Source: Bacillus sp. F19 (lineage in GTDB: Bacteria > Bacillota > Bacilli > Bacillales > Bacillaceae). From it: DNA of 64,000 nucleotides. Location of the stretch: positions 2,940,001-3,004,000 of the forward strand of contig CP085710.1 in assembly GCA_023823795.1 (NCBI GenBank), given 5' to 3'. Every line of letters begins with the position of its first letter. Positions within the stretch are counted from its first letter, which is position 1. Under the pieces are notes generated by a model, which worked only from the letters and a program-made list of their open reading frames with translations, was not told the DNA's origin and searched no databases. The translations under genes and the position numbers were made by a program. Shown piece by piece: positions 52,130 through 62,817 of this stretch.

Positions 52130-52483
52130 TTAACACTTACAAATCATCAGATGATTTCCATCAGGGTCTTTAAAATTAAAATAATGATTATGTTCAATTT
52201 CAGTCATCACATCAATCTTCTTTTTCTTCATAAACATATAAGCTTCTTCAATATTTTCTGTATTGAAATGGAATAAGGGGGTTTTTATTATGTTATGTTT
52301 TGAATAAATCTTGCTGTCTAATACAATTCCCGTACCATTCATAGGTAAGACATAAATATGACCAAATTGAATGTCTCCATCTGCTTGTAAACCTAAAATG
52401 TCACAATACCAATCTCTTGCTTGTTCTATGTTGCTCACTGGAATAAAGACTGCTCCGATTTGATTTAAAATAGGGTTATTCAA
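52130..52483 (-). CDS. VOC-superfamily protein (short)
   Basis: 117 residues: IGAVFIPVSNIEQARDWYCD, ILGLQADGDIQFGH, and FKDPDGNHLMICKC at the end. The Glu normally in the last strand (NxxE) is replaced (NHLMI), so metal binding may be weakened. GGAGGTGTTTAT precedes a TTG start at 52483. Function unknown; the fold is clear. It stands alone. Confidence 0.8.
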   Translation of the reverse strand: MNNPILNQIGAVFIPVSNIEQARDWYCDILGLQADGDIQFGHIYVLPMNGTGIVLDSKIYSKHNIIKTPLFHFNTENIEEAYMFMKKKKIDVMTEIEHNHYFNFKDPDGNHLMICKC

Positions 52484-52779
52484 ATAAACACCTCCATAAT
52501 TATTTACATAGTTGCCTTAACTATTACATTCGTTTTTTTGATTAACTAACCTGCTTTTAAAGTTCAACAATTAAATGGAGCTATTAAATGATTTTTTTTT
52601 TGTTTTACGAAGCAGTATGCAGTTTGAAAATAGGATAGATGTTTAATAGTTAAGAGTGCAGCCAAAAGATTGAAGTTAATTGCTTCTATTAACACATTTT
52701 AAAGGCGTATCCTTGACAAGGCTCTAAAAATACAAAAAACACCGCAGTGAAAAATTCTTTTTAAAAAAATAAATTATTT

Positions 52780-52806
52780 CAAACCGTTTTGTGTTTTTTC
52801 TCGTTA
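52780..52806 (+). promoter_or_regulatory. Candidate ECF-sigma promoter
   Basis: AAC (52782-52784) and CGT (52802-52804) are 17 bases apart in CAAACC...TCGTTA, the -35/-10 pattern of many Bacillus ECF sigma factors. It lies about 40 bases before the AcfC-like gene, and an ECF sigma gene lies 1.4 kb downstream. A pattern this short can occur by chance. Confidence 0.4.
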
Positions 52807-52841
52807 CCTATAGTGATACATGTAAAAAAAGGGGGATGGAA

Positions 52842-53624
52842 ATGAACAAAACCGTTTTTATTGCTGGATTATTAATAATGCTAGTGCTGCTCGGGTTTTC
52901 GGAAGCTGCTGATTCAAGACAGGCGCAGACCAGCCGAAATAATGATGAAGTTGTAAACGTTTACGGACCAGGAGGACCTCTCGGGCCAATGAAAGAGCTG
53001 GCGGAACGGTTTACAGAGGAAACGGGAATAAAAGTGAATGTAACTGCTGGTCCAGAAGCAAAATGGATCGAACAAGCCAAACTGGATGCCGACATTATTT
53101 ATGGAGGCTCCGAATATATGCTTCGTGACCTTATGCTCAAATATCCCGGAATGATTGATGAAAAAACACGTATAGAGCTGTATCCGAGAGCAGCAGGCAT
53201 TTTAGTCAGAAAGGGAAACCCAAAGAACATTCGATCGTTGGAGGATTTAACGAAAAATGGCGTTAAAATCATTGATGTCAATGGTGCAGGCCAGCTTGGA
53301 CTGTGGGAGGATTTGGCGGGAAGAAAAGGGCTTATTCCAGGAATTGACCGCAATATTGCCATTTCAGTAAAATCAAGCGCGGAAGCCATTGAGCACTGGA
53401 AAGCTAATTCCAAATATGATGCTTGGATTACATATGAGTCTTGGCATTATCGGTTAAAAGACGAGACAGATTTGGTTCAGCTCCCTGAAGAAGAAAAACT
53501 GTATAGGGGAACACCTATTAGTATGACGAATGATTCGAACAATAAGATAAAAGCAAAAATGTTTATCGACTACTTAAAAACAGAAGTTTCACACCAAGTT
53601 TTTCAAAAATGGGGATGGAAATGA
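52842..53624 (+). CDS. AcfC-like extracytoplasmic substrate-binding protein
   Basis: 260 residues with an N-terminal signal peptide or membrane anchor (KTVFIAGLLIMLVLLGFSEA). The mature part begins VVNVYGPGGPLGPMKELAER and has AKWIEQAKLDADIIYGGSEY, AAGILVRKGNPKNIRSLEDL and YDAWITYESWHYRL, the pattern of AcfC (accessory colonization factor) proteins, which look like type II periplasmic binding proteins for an anion. No Cys lipobox is present. GGGGG at 52831-52835 points to ATG 52842 rather than 52836. No ABC permease lies nearby. It is followed after 25 bases by a lipoprotein gene. Confidence 0.78.
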   Translation: MNKTVFIAGLLIMLVLLGFSEAADSRQAQTSRNNDEVVNVYGPGGPLGPMKELAERFTEETGIKVNVTAGPEAKWIEQAKLDADIIYGGSEYMLRDLMLKYPGMIDEKTRIELYPRAAGILVRKGNPKNIRSLEDLTKNGVKIIDVNGAGQLGLWEDLAGRKGLIPGIDRNIAISVKSSAEAIEHWKANSKYDAWITYESWHYRLKDETDLVQLPEEEKLYRGTPISMTNDSNNKIKAKMFIDYLKTEVSHQVFQKWGWK

Positions 53625-53649
53625 TAACTAGTATAAGGAGTGGTTGGAG

Positions 53650-54138
53650 ATGAAAAAATGGATGTTTGTATTATCAATTTTTGCTGCTATATTTGTTTTA
53701 GGCGCCTGTGGAAATGAAGCTAAAGAAACGGCAAACGGAACTCAAAGTGAAACTGATGCAGCATCGGAAACCGTTGCTAAAGAAGAAGACGCGGCAAGTT
53801 TGCAATTACTTAAGAATGAAGCGGCAGGTGAGTATCTTACTGATTCAGAGGGGAAGGCGCTATATTATTTTAAGAATGACGTGTCCGGAAAAAGCAACTG
53901 CACTGGTGATTGCTTAGCAAAATGGCCGCCATTTACAGAAAAGGAATTTGAAGTGCCGGATGGGTTCAATAAAAAAGACTTCGGTACGATTACAAGAGAG
54001 GATACTGGGGCGGAGCAGGTAACGTACAAAGGATACCCTCTGTACTACTTTGTGAATGACAAAAAAGAGGGTGACGTAAACGGCCAGGGTGTGAAAGATG
54101 TATGGTTTATTGTAAACAGTGAAACAGTCTTTCAATAA
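53650..54138 (+). CDS. Secreted-repeat lipoprotein (COG4315-like)
   Basis: 162 residues. Lipoprotein signal with lipobox LGAC-G, then an acidic, low-complexity linker (ETANGTQSETDAASETVAKE) and two copies of the 'secreted repeat' domain: EGKALYYFKNDVSGKSNCTG and YKGYPLYYFVNDKKEGDVNG, each with a Y-Y-F core; the Cys pair SNCTGDC sits between. Proteins of this family occur on the cell surface and often lie beside redox or cupredoxin-type genes; function unknown. AAGGAG at 53635-53640 favours ATG 53650. A hairpin after the stop separates it partly from the sigma factor gene. Confidence 0.83.
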   Translation: MKKWMFVLSIFAAIFVLGACGNEAKETANGTQSETDAASETVAKEEDAASLQLLKNEAAGEYLTDSEGKALYYFKNDVSGKSNCTGDCLAKWPPFTEKEFEVPDGFNKKDFGTITREDTGAEQVTYKGYPLYYFVNDKKEGDVNGQGVKDVWFIVNSETVFQ

Positions 54139-54152
54139 ATATAAAAAGGATC

Positions 54153-54184
54153 AGGAACTTTCACAAGAGTGATGGTTCCTTTTC
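54153..54184 (+). terminator. Weak terminator between the lipoprotein and sigma genes
   Basis: AGGAAC and GTTCCT arms with inner TCA/TGA pairing and a large loop, followed by TTTTC. It may only partly stop transcription. Confidence 0.45.
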
Positions 54185-54243
54185 ATCATTCTATTGTATG
54201 GTTTTAACCAATAAGATATTAATGGTGAGGAGTGCAGGTACGA

Positions 54244-54798
54244 TTGAAGAACAAACGTGATGACGAATTAATGAGATTAGTGAAAAAAAAGCATCGTCCT
54301 GCTCTAGAAGAACTTTATGATCGCTACATTAAATTAGTCTATAGCTTTGGATTTAAATTTACAAACGGCAATGAAGATAAAACGAAAGAAATTGTCCAGT
54401 TAGTATTTTTAAAGCTTTGGACGACAAAAAGCAGCTATGACCCATTAAAAGGCAGTTTTACGAATTGGCTTCTTACGGTTACCCGTAATGTTTGCGTTGA
54501 TTATATCCGGAAAGACAGTATTCATGCCCAAAACACCCGACAAATGGATCCAAGTTGGTCAATTGAAATAGCAGATCCGAACAATGAAATTGAGAAAAGG
54601 CTGATTTTCAGTGAAGTGGCCAAGGCAAAAAGCAAATTAAATATGTCGCAAAAAAGATTGATCGATTTACTTTACTGGAAAGGCTATTCTCTAACAGAAA
54701 TTGCTAAGATCGAAAACGAACCGGTAGGAACCGTTAAGAGCAGGCTTCATCAATCTCTCAAACAATTAAAGAAGCATTTGGAAATGGGGGATTTGTAA
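54244..54798 (+). CDS. ECF-family RNA polymerase sigma factor
   Basis: About 184 residues with region 2 (ALEELYDRYIKLVYSFGFKF, FLKLWTTKSSYDPLKGSFTN, WLLTVTRNVCVDYIRKD) and region 4 (LIDLLYWKGYSLTEIAKIEN, GTVKSRLHQSLKQLKKHL). GAGGAG at 54227-54232 suggests TTG 54244 as the start; a GTG at 54232 is too close to it. The next gene, directly adjoining, encodes its anti-sigma factor. The AcfC-like protein and lipoprotein upstream are possible targets. Confidence 0.9.
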   Translation: MKNKRDDELMRLVKKKHRPALEELYDRYIKLVYSFGFKFTNGNEDKTKEIVQLVFLKLWTTKSSYDPLKGSFTNWLLTVTRNVCVDYIRKDSIHAQNTRQMDPSWSIEIADPNNEIEKRLIFSEVAKAKSKLNMSQKRLIDLLYWKGYSLTEIAKIENEPVGTVKSRLHQSLKQLKKHLEMGDL

Positions 54799-55539
54799 AT
54801 GGGCAGAGAATGTGAAAACCTGCTTTCGTTTATAGCGGATGAGTTGGATGCAAAAGAAAAAAGAAAATTTGCAGAGCATTTACAGCATTGTCTTGAATGC
54901 TCAAAGGAGTATGAACAAATGACAGAAACCTGGAATTCATTACATTGGGACTTTGAAGAAAAAGAAGTACCTGCATCCTTAAAGGCGGAAGTAATGGATT
55001 TTGTGTTCGAGAGTGAGAAAAAGAATGTTAATAAGTCAATCCGAGCAAAGCTGGAAGAATGGGGCAGCTTTCTTCAAAAGCAGTTTACCCCCATAACTGC
55101 TGTTATCGTGCTAGTCTTTCTGTGCCTGTCAATCGGTCTGTCAATTTCAAATGGCAAATTGAGAAATGAACTTGTGAGTGAAGAAAACTTAAAATCCGCT
55201 CCAATTGAAGTTTTGTCAACACTTTCATTACAGAGCGCCAATCAAGCGAACAGCGACGTGAGGGGCCATGCATCTATTTTGCAGCAGGGCGAAGACAAGA
55301 GGCTGGTTGTACAAGTCAATAATTTGCCTAGGTTAGAAGGATCGGAAGTGTACCAGGTGTGGCTGTTAAAAAATGGAAAGCGGGAGAATGCCGGGATTTT
55401 CAAGCCGGATGAAAGCGGGGCAGGAGTGTTAACCTACCAGCTTGCACAATACCCCGATTTTGATCAAATCGGTATTACCGTCGAACCGGACCAATACAGC
55501 ACCCAGCCAAGAGGAAAAAAGATTGTGGGATCGTCGTGA
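54799..55539 (+). CDS. Anti-sigma factor with zinc-finger and RskA-like domain
   Basis: 246 residues: an N-terminal anti-sigma zinc motif H-x3-C-x2-C (EHLQHCLECSKEYEQM), one membrane helix (about residues 96-117, ITAVIVLVFLCLSIGLSISN), and an extracytoplasmic RskA/anti-sigma-K domain (NNLPRLEGSEVYQVWLLKNG, TVEPDQYSTQPRGKKIV). It holds the sigma factor at the membrane until a signal outside triggers release. It starts immediately after the sigma stop codon and the two are co-translated. Confidence 0.9.
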   Translation: MGRECENLLSFIADELDAKEKRKFAEHLQHCLECSKEYEQMTETWNSLHWDFEEKEVPASLKAEVMDFVFESEKKNVNKSIRAKLEEWGSFLQKQFTPITAVIVLVFLCLSIGLSISNGKLRNELVSEENLKSAPIEVLSTLSLQSANQANSDVRGHASILQQGEDKRLVVQVNNLPRLEGSEVYQVWLLKNGKRENAGIFKPDESGAGVLTYQLAQYPDFDQIGITVEPDQYSTQPRGKKIVGSS

Positions 55540-55556
55540 TATTTCATTTTTTGAAG

Positions 55557-55592
55557 CAACACGGACTTTCCAATTGTGGTGAGTCCGTGTTG
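55557..55592 (+). terminator. Terminator after the anti-sigma gene
   Basis: CAACACGGACT and AGTCCGTGTTG form an 11-base perfect stem with a 14-base loop, followed by TTCTGATTTTT. It starts 18 bases after the stop codon. Confidence 0.75.
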
Positions 55593-55732
55593 TTCTGATT
55601 TTTGGGCGATCGCCGAAATATTCAGAAAATCGGAGACAACCAGCATCTTCTCCTGCCAAATCAGCAGGAACCCCCTCTGTATCTCCTCTAATCAAAAATA
55701 CATCTACTTCCCTTATAAAAAATATCAGAATT

Positions 55733-56665
55733 TTAATATTTATACACCAAGTTTAGCTTTTTAATCATATTGTAGCATGCACCATATAAACCAGCATCAT
55801 TTCCCAGCATAGATGGAATAACTAACGAATCATGTTCGTAGAACTCCATTACTTCCTTTTTTAAATCTTTATTAATATCTATTATTAAACGGTCAGCTTT
55901 TTCTGTTATTCCGCCGCCAATAATAATGGCTTCTGGATTAAGCAGGTGAGTGATGTTTGCAAGGCCTATGCTAATAAAGTGAACAAATCGGCTGTAAACG
56001 GAAAAAGCTGCAGGATCATCATTCATAGCCAGCTGAATAATTTCTTCCCCTGATATGTTCTTTTTTACCTCTTTACTCTTATTTTCTTCTAGATAGTCTT
56101 TGACGAAAGCTGAGGTAGATGCATATCTTTCATAACATCCTTTTCTTCCGCAGCTGCAGGACCTTCCATTATGGACAATTACAGTGTGGCCTAACTCTCC
56201 GGCTAATTTGGCTGAACCGTTAACCAAATTTCCATTTATTACAATCGCGCTGCCGATTCCTGTTCCTAATGTTAAAAAAACGACATTTTCCCTTCCGCGG
56301 ATTGCACCCTTCCACATTTCACCAAGACATGCACTTTTTACATCATTTTCGACTTTTACCGGCAAAGTGGTTATATTGGATAAAAGTTCAGCAAGTTTCA
56401 TCCCTGTATAACTTTTAAGGTTATTAGAAAATAAGATTTCACCCTTCTCGCTGTCAATTAGCCCACAAGAAGAAATACCTATACCGGATATAGGAAAAAT
56501 TTTTTTTAGTTCATTGATCTTTTCGCATAATATTTCAAGTAAGTGTTTTTGAACATTTCCTTTTGGTGTTTCTACCTTGTTCTTTTGCAGCAAATGGCCA
56601 GTACTATCTATTAGTCCGTATTTAATATATGTTCCCCCGATATCAAAACAGGCAATATAGTTCAA
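55733..56665 (-). CDS. ROK-family sugar kinase
   Basis: 310 residues: N-terminal ATP motif DIGGTYIKYGLID, catalytic region LTLGTGIGSAIVING, GELGHTVI, and the ROK zinc motif CSCGRKGCYERYAS. ROK kinases phosphorylate glucose, GlcNAc, ManNAc or related sugars at O6. The start is TTG two bases after the upstream kinase stop. As the last gene of an AgaS/LacC/aldolase cluster it may phosphorylate an unphosphorylated amino sugar such as GalNAc or galactosamine, which would replace the missing PTS; this is inference. No repressor helix-turn-helix is present. Confidence 0.87.
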   Translation of the reverse strand: MNYIACFDIGGTYIKYGLIDSTGHLLQKNKVETPKGNVQKHLLEILCEKINELKKIFPISGIGISSCGLIDSEKGEILFSNNLKSYTGMKLAELLSNITTLPVKVENDVKSACLGEMWKGAIRGRENVVFLTLGTGIGSAIVINGNLVNGSAKLAGELGHTVIVHNGRSCSCGRKGCYERYASTSAFVKDYLEENKSKEVKKNISGEEIIQLAMNDDPAAFSVYSRFVHFISIGLANITHLLNPEAIIIGGGITEKADRLIIDINKDLKKEVMEFYEHDSLVIPSMLGNDAGLYGACYNMIKKLNLVYKY

Positions 56666-56666
56666 C

Positions 56667-57602
56667 TTAATCCCCTACCCTTAATTCAATGACTTTTATA
56701 TCTTCTGCAAATCGATTAACTTGAGATATATTGATAGATCCGGTTTTCTCTGATGCAGCATTAGATATCCCACATGCACAAGCCCATTTAAGTGCTCTTT
56801 CAATTGGAAAGTCATTAGAATGAGCATAAGTAAAGCCAGCGAGCATACTATCACCTGATCCTACCGGATTAATTGCTTTTACTTTAGGAATGGATGCCTG
56901 CAGGATTATAGCATTGCTTACTAATATGGCTCCTTCCTGACCAAGTGACAGCAAGACATATTGAACTCCGTTCCGGCAAATTGACTTTGCATGCCTGATC
57001 ATTCGATCAATGGTCAAGTGTTCCAGTCCAACAAGCTGTTTAAATTCTTCCAGATTTGGTTTTATCAAAAATGGCTTCCCTGCTATACCTTTCTCAAGTA
57101 CAATTCCACTTGCATCCATAAGTAAATACTTCCTTTTCAGGTTTGCCTTTTCAGCAAGAATCTGATAAAAATCAGCATCTATCCCTCTCGGCAAGCTGCC
57201 AGAAACAATAACATATTCTGCTTTATCAAGGATAGATTTATAGATTTCAAGAAAGGCAGCAATTTCATTTTCTAAAAGAAAAGGTCCTTTTTCAAGAATT
57301 TCAGTTTGTTCATTTTCGGATAAGATGGCAAGACACGATCTCGTTTCACCCTCTATGGCCACAAAGCGGTCTATTAACTTCCCATGAGACAATTGATCAG
57401 CTATCCATTCCCCGCTCTTTCCTCCTAAGAAACCTGTGCAAATGACATCAGCACCTAATTGAGATAAAACCCGGGACACATTTAACCCCTTTCCCCCAAT
57501 TGTCTTATCAACGGAGGAGACACGATTTACCTGACCTTTCTGAAAGTCAGAGAGATTATATCTTATATCAATGGCAGGGTTTAAAGTAACCGTTGCAATC
57601 AT
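56667..57602 (-). CDS. PfkB-family kinase (tagatose-6-phosphate / 1-phosphofructokinase type)
   Basis: 311 residues of the LacC/FruK branch of PfkB: VTLNPAIDIRYNL, GGKGLNVSRVLSQLG, IVSGSLPRGID, KPNLEEFKQLVG, and the catalytic GSGDSMLAGFTYA. It adds a second phosphate to tagatose-6-phosphate or fructose-1-phosphate. Beside an AgaS-type isomerase and a class II aldolase, tagatose-6-phosphate is the better guess. It is packed four bases behind the aldolase. Confidence 0.88.
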   Translation of the reverse strand: MIATVTLNPAIDIRYNLSDFQKGQVNRVSSVDKTIGGKGLNVSRVLSQLGADVICTGFLGGKSGEWIADQLSHGKLIDRFVAIEGETRSCLAILSENEQTEILEKGPFLLENEIAAFLEIYKSILDKAEYVIVSGSLPRGIDADFYQILAEKANLKRKYLLMDASGIVLEKGIAGKPFLIKPNLEEFKQLVGLEHLTIDRMIRHAKSICRNGVQYVLLSLGQEGAILVSNAIILQASIPKVKAINPVGSGDSMLAGFTYAHSNDFPIERALKWACACGISNAASEKTGSINISQVNRFAEDIKVIELRVGD

Positions 57603-57606
57603 ATGC

Positions 57607-59666
<2,060 letters not shown>

Positions 59667-59695
59667 TTTTCTCCTCCTCATAAAGATGCTGTTCA

Positions 59696-59720
59696 TGTCA
59701 TCACTACCAGTTGAACCTGA
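59696..59720. promoter_or_regulatory. Candidate GntR operator before agaS
   Basis: TGTCATCACTACCAGTTGAA occurs here and a near copy, TGTCATTACCAGTTGTAC, at 60640-60660 upstream of the regulator gene; a third match (GTCGTAACCAGTTAAA) is at 60489-60504. The shared core is ACCAGTT. Likely sites for the HutC-type GntR protein. Confidence 0.5.
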
Positions 59721-59740
59721 AATAGAAACAGAAACGTTTC

Positions 59741-60460
59741 TTATTTCAATTCAACTGTATAAGTAAATTTATCTCCTCTGGCTATAGAGATTGTATATTC
59801 AATAATCTCTTCTTGTTCAAAAGTTATCCGTTTTAGCATAAGACAAGGTGAAGCATTTTCAATGTTTAACATTTCACTTTCAGCATTGCGCGCGCTCACT
59901 GCTTTAAAACTCTCCAGCGCACTTGTAATGTTTACGTGATATTCTGTTCTAAAGATCTCATACATTGGAGTTTGTTCTAGTTCATCACTAGAAAGTTTCT
60001 TAAACCGCTTTACTGGAACATATGAAGTTTCATAAATCATAGGCTCCTGATCAGACAGCCTTAATCTTATTATTTTAAATACTTCATCTTGGATGGTAAG
60101 ATTCATGGCTTTGGCTATCTTATTATCACAGGTCATTTTCTCGAATAAAATGACTTTTGTTGAAGGCTGTTTCCCTGCCTTTTTCATTTCCTCTGTAAAA
60201 CTATAAAATTTTACAAGACTTTGATTGTAGGCTTTTGGTGAAACAAAAGTCCCCTTACCGTGAACTTTATAAATGTATCCTTCTTTTTCAAGTTCCTGCA
60301 TTGTTTGTCTTACTGTTGTACGGCTGACCTTGTAGGTATCGCATAATTCCCGCTCTGATGGCAATTGGTCATTTTCTGCAAGATCACCGTTTTCAATTTT
60401 TTCTATGATGATATCCATTAATTGATAATACAAGGATAGTCTTTTATCTTTATCAATCAT
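59741..60460 (-). CDS. GntR-family regulator, HutC subfamily (AgaR/NagR-like)
   Basis: 239 residues: N-terminal winged helix (LAENDQLPSERELCDTYKVS, RTTVRQTMQELEKEGYIYKV, HGKGTFVSP) and a C-terminal UTRA ligand domain (FEKMTCDNKIAKAMNLTIQD, EPMIYETSYVPVKRFKKL). HutC-type regulators such as NagR respond to sugar phosphates, here probably an amino-sugar phosphate. AAAGGAG precedes ATG 60460. Control of the agaS operon and of itself is supported by three shared sequence matches around the two genes. Confidence 0.88.
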   Translation of the reverse strand: MIDKDKRLSLYYQLMDIIIEKIENGDLAENDQLPSERELCDTYKVSRTTVRQTMQELEKEGYIYKVHGKGTFVSPKAYNQSLVKFYSFTEEMKKAGKQPSTKVILFEKMTCDNKIAKAMNLTIQDEVFKIIRLRLSDQEPMIYETSYVPVKRFKKLSSDELEQTPMYEIFRTEYHVNITSALESFKAVSARNAESEMLNIENASPCLMLKRITFEQEEIIEYTISIARGDKFTYTVELK

Positions 60461-60488
60461 AACAATACTCCTTTTAGTGGTATCTATG

Positions 60489-60504
60489 TCGTAACCAGTT
60501 AAAT
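60489..60504. promoter_or_regulatory. Candidate GntR operator near the regulator start
   Basis: GTCGTAACCAGTTAAA, sharing GT-N-A-ACCAGTT with the other two candidate sites. It lies about 30 bases upstream of the regulator start codon. Confidence 0.4.
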
Positions 60505-60639
60505 CTATTGTACATTAAATGGCATTCAATACCACTAATCTTGTCATCGGAGATTAAAATGTAAATGGTTACAAATGTTTCTAAATGATCATATTTTTTG
60601 TCCTCCTAAAAAAGATTCAACTCTTTTTAATTATCATGA

Positions 60640-60660
60640 TGTCATTACCAGTTGTACTGA
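60640..60660. promoter_or_regulatory. Candidate distal GntR operator
   Basis: TGTCATTACCAGTTGTAC with the small perfect palindrome CAGT-TGT-ACTG at 60649-60659. It repeats the sequence in front of agaS. The rest of the 60461-61066 gap is AT-rich and holds no gene I can support. Confidence 0.45.
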
Positions 60661-61066
60661 GTATAGCATGCATTTTTTATTAACGAAATATATTTTTTAA
60701 ATTTTTTTAAAATTAAAGGTTATCTTAAATCATGAAAGTTTTTGCCAAAGGAATCTTGAATTTACTTAATATAAATGCCCAATAGCATGTTTGGAGACTG
60801 ATTCATTGATCTTATTATGATATGCTCCCTATCATGCCTAAGAAAGTTAAGATTCTTCATGTAACTGACCTAGTTTTCTCATCGATTTATTTTTAGCCAA
60901 AACTAAAATTCCAGCAGAAGATATAGAACAGCTTCTGGAATGTCCAGCAACAAATAAGATACAAGTCCTACAAAGATAAACCATACTTTTTGCCCTTTAA
61001 ATAAAGGATATTGATTATTTTTGTTGAAGTTTTTACTGTGAAAATTTGAGAAAAAGGAGAGCTATT

Positions 61067-61612
61067 ATGAAAGAAAAAGAACTTTCCGGCAGTGAAATGA
61101 ATCTAACGACGCTAACAAAAGACCTTGCGAACTACAACCTATGGGCAAATACGAAAATGACCGAGTGGCTCAAAACAAAACCGTCTGAAAAAATGGTACA
61201 GGAAGTCCCTTCGAGTTTTCCAACTATCAAGCTGACGCTCAAGCATATTGAGGATGTTCAAAATTTTTGGCTGCAAGTGATTAAGCAGGAATCACCGCCT
61301 GATATGGGTCAGTTTGGAGAGAAATCCAATCAGTCAATGGATGAAGTGTTTAGTATGGTGGAGAAAAGTTCCAAAGAGTTATCTCAATATGTTCATTCAC
61401 TTTCCGAAAATTCCATAACTGGAGCTTGTCAAGTTGAAACTCCATGGTTTAATGAAACTCGACCCAGATTTGAATTTATCCTCCAAGTCATGAATCACAG
61501 TACTTATCACCGAGGTCAGATTACAACGATTGGCCGTAATGCAGGATTAACAGATGCACCTATGACAGATTTTAATGTCTATAGTTTTTCAGGAAAGCCA
61601 TCATGCAACTAA
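61067..61612 (+). CDS. DinB-fold protein
   Basis: 181 residues of the DinB four-helix bundle: LANYNLWANTKMTEWLKTKP, LTLKHIEDVQNFWLQV with the first metal-type His, and NHSTYHRGQITTIGRNAG with the other two His. The family binds a divalent metal; proposed activities include thiol-dependent detoxification as in bacillithiol transferases. AAAAGGAGA favours ATG 61067 over the frame start at 61046. Two more DinB proteins follow within 2 kb on the other strand. Confidence 0.87.
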   Translation: MKEKELSGSEMNLTTLTKDLANYNLWANTKMTEWLKTKPSEKMVQEVPSSFPTIKLTLKHIEDVQNFWLQVIKQESPPDMGQFGEKSNQSMDEVFSMVEKSSKELSQYVHSLSENSITGACQVETPWFNETRPRFEFILQVMNHSTYHRGQITTIGRNAGLTDAPMTDFNVYSFSGKPSCN

Positions 61613-61881
61613 TGGATTGCGCTGAAATCTGTTAGATATTGCTAACTTTCATAAAGGAAGGAGTGAAAGGCCCGTTTCTTTTTTGAAATTATTATTTTTC
61701 GTGCACTTTCCTCCCTTGTGAAGATGACGACAAACCGAGGTCTGAATGAGTTTTGCTGAAAAACAAAATTATTGATCTCGCTACAATTCAGCACGATGCA
61801 TGGCTGGAACCGATTGGCCATTTCATCCAGAAGCATTCCACGAGACTATAACCATTGATATCAATCAAACTTTTCTTACTA

Positions 61882-61921
61882 AACCCTTCCATGCTATTCT
61901 AATTGAATAAATGGAAGGGTT
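61882..61921. terminator. Terminator-like hairpin in a gene-poor stretch
   Basis: AACCCTTCCAT and ATGGAAGGGTT form a perfect 11-base stem with an 18-base loop. On the minus strand T residues are few, on the plus strand ATTG follows. It may serve the DinB gene 270 bases upstream. The rest of 61613-62029 holds no gene I can support. Confidence 0.5.
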
Positions 61922-62043
61922 ATTGCTTACCTTTCTAACGGCATTTTCAGTTGTAAGCATTGAACCTTATCGGATTAACGCTTCTTTTGTTGCAGATAAA
62001 TCAAGAATGATGACTGTCTTTCTTTTCTGATTGCTGTCATTTC

Positions 62044-62155
62044 ATGTAAGTATTCCAAGCTGTTAAAAGACCTGCACCAAGGAGGATGACATCAGAATCA
62101 AACCTGCGGATGAAAGAATAAACAATTTATTAGTTTTTTCATTTAACGAGTTCAT
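62044..62155 (-). pseudogene. Possible frameshifted small membrane protein
   Basis: On the minus strand an ATG at 62155 opens MNSLNEKTNKLFILSSAGLI, continuing LMSSSL; a one-base shift then joins GAGLLTAWNTYMK and a stop. Together this would be a single-helix protein of about 39 residues. The GGGGG site lies directly against the ATG, so the start is poor. Either a decayed small gene or chance. Confidence 0.2.
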
Positions 62156-62245
62156 CCCCCTAGTGTCAGAAAAACTTCTATAAAACTATTTCACTTTTAA
62201 AAGCTATTGGTCATATTTCTATTATTTGAGATTACAAACCTTCTT

Positions 62246-62752
62246 TTAAAAAGCAACACCTATCTTTTCTTCTAATTCCTGCTTCTGACGTAAATGATGA
62301 CGAAAATGCATGTCGACAAGATCGAACCATTCTTTTGCATTGAGCCAGCCGAAGCCCCCATGTTTTACTTTGAAGTTTGGCTTAATGACATTTACCTTCT
62401 CTTCCCACGCTCTCATTCTCTTCTCTACTTGAATGAGCCCCTGCATAAGTTCCTCTTTCCTTTTGGTATTGCTTGGTGTGTTTTCTGGATCGTCCGGCAG
62501 CTTGATTTTAATTAGAGGAAACCCGCCTCGCTTGTACAAATCCTCTCCGGCTTCCGTCTTTCCAAGTTTTTGTTCTTCAGATGCTGCTGAACAAGCTTCA
62601 ACATTCTCAAGATACTCGAATGCAACCTCAATCAAGTGAAGATACATTTGGCCGAGAGACCAGGTCCCTTCAGCAGAAATATGTCTTAACTGATCCTTCG
62701 AAAAGTGCTGCAAGTGGTCTTTGTAGATTTCAATTATGTGATAATCATTCAA
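62246..62752 (-). CDS. DinB-fold protein
   Basis: 168 residues: LQHFSKDQLRHISAEGTWSL, GQMYLHLIEVAFEYLENVEA with the first metal-type His, and DLVDMHFRHHLRQKQELEEK with the other two. The AAGGAGG at 62760-62766 with eight bases of spacing places the start at TTG 62752, eight codons shorter than the open frame. No partner gene; function unknown, probably metal-dependent. Confidence 0.83.
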   Translation of the reverse strand: MNDYHIIEIYKDHLQHFSKDQLRHISAEGTWSLGQMYLHLIEVAFEYLENVEACSAASEEQKLGKTEAGEDLYKRGGFPLIKIKLPDDPENTPSNTKRKEELMQGLIQVEKRMRAWEEKVNVIKPNFKVKHGGFGWLNAKEWFDLVDMHFRHHLRQKQELEEKIGVAF

Positions 62753-62817
62753 ATTAAACACCTCCTTTATATTCATTTATTTCAGTTTTACATATAAAAG
62801 CTCCTCACCTACCCCTC

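Noticed and set aside
61642-61836. 64-codon frame on the minus strand after the first DinB gene
   Set aside because: No start signal and no recognisable domain; neighbouring sequence looks decayed.
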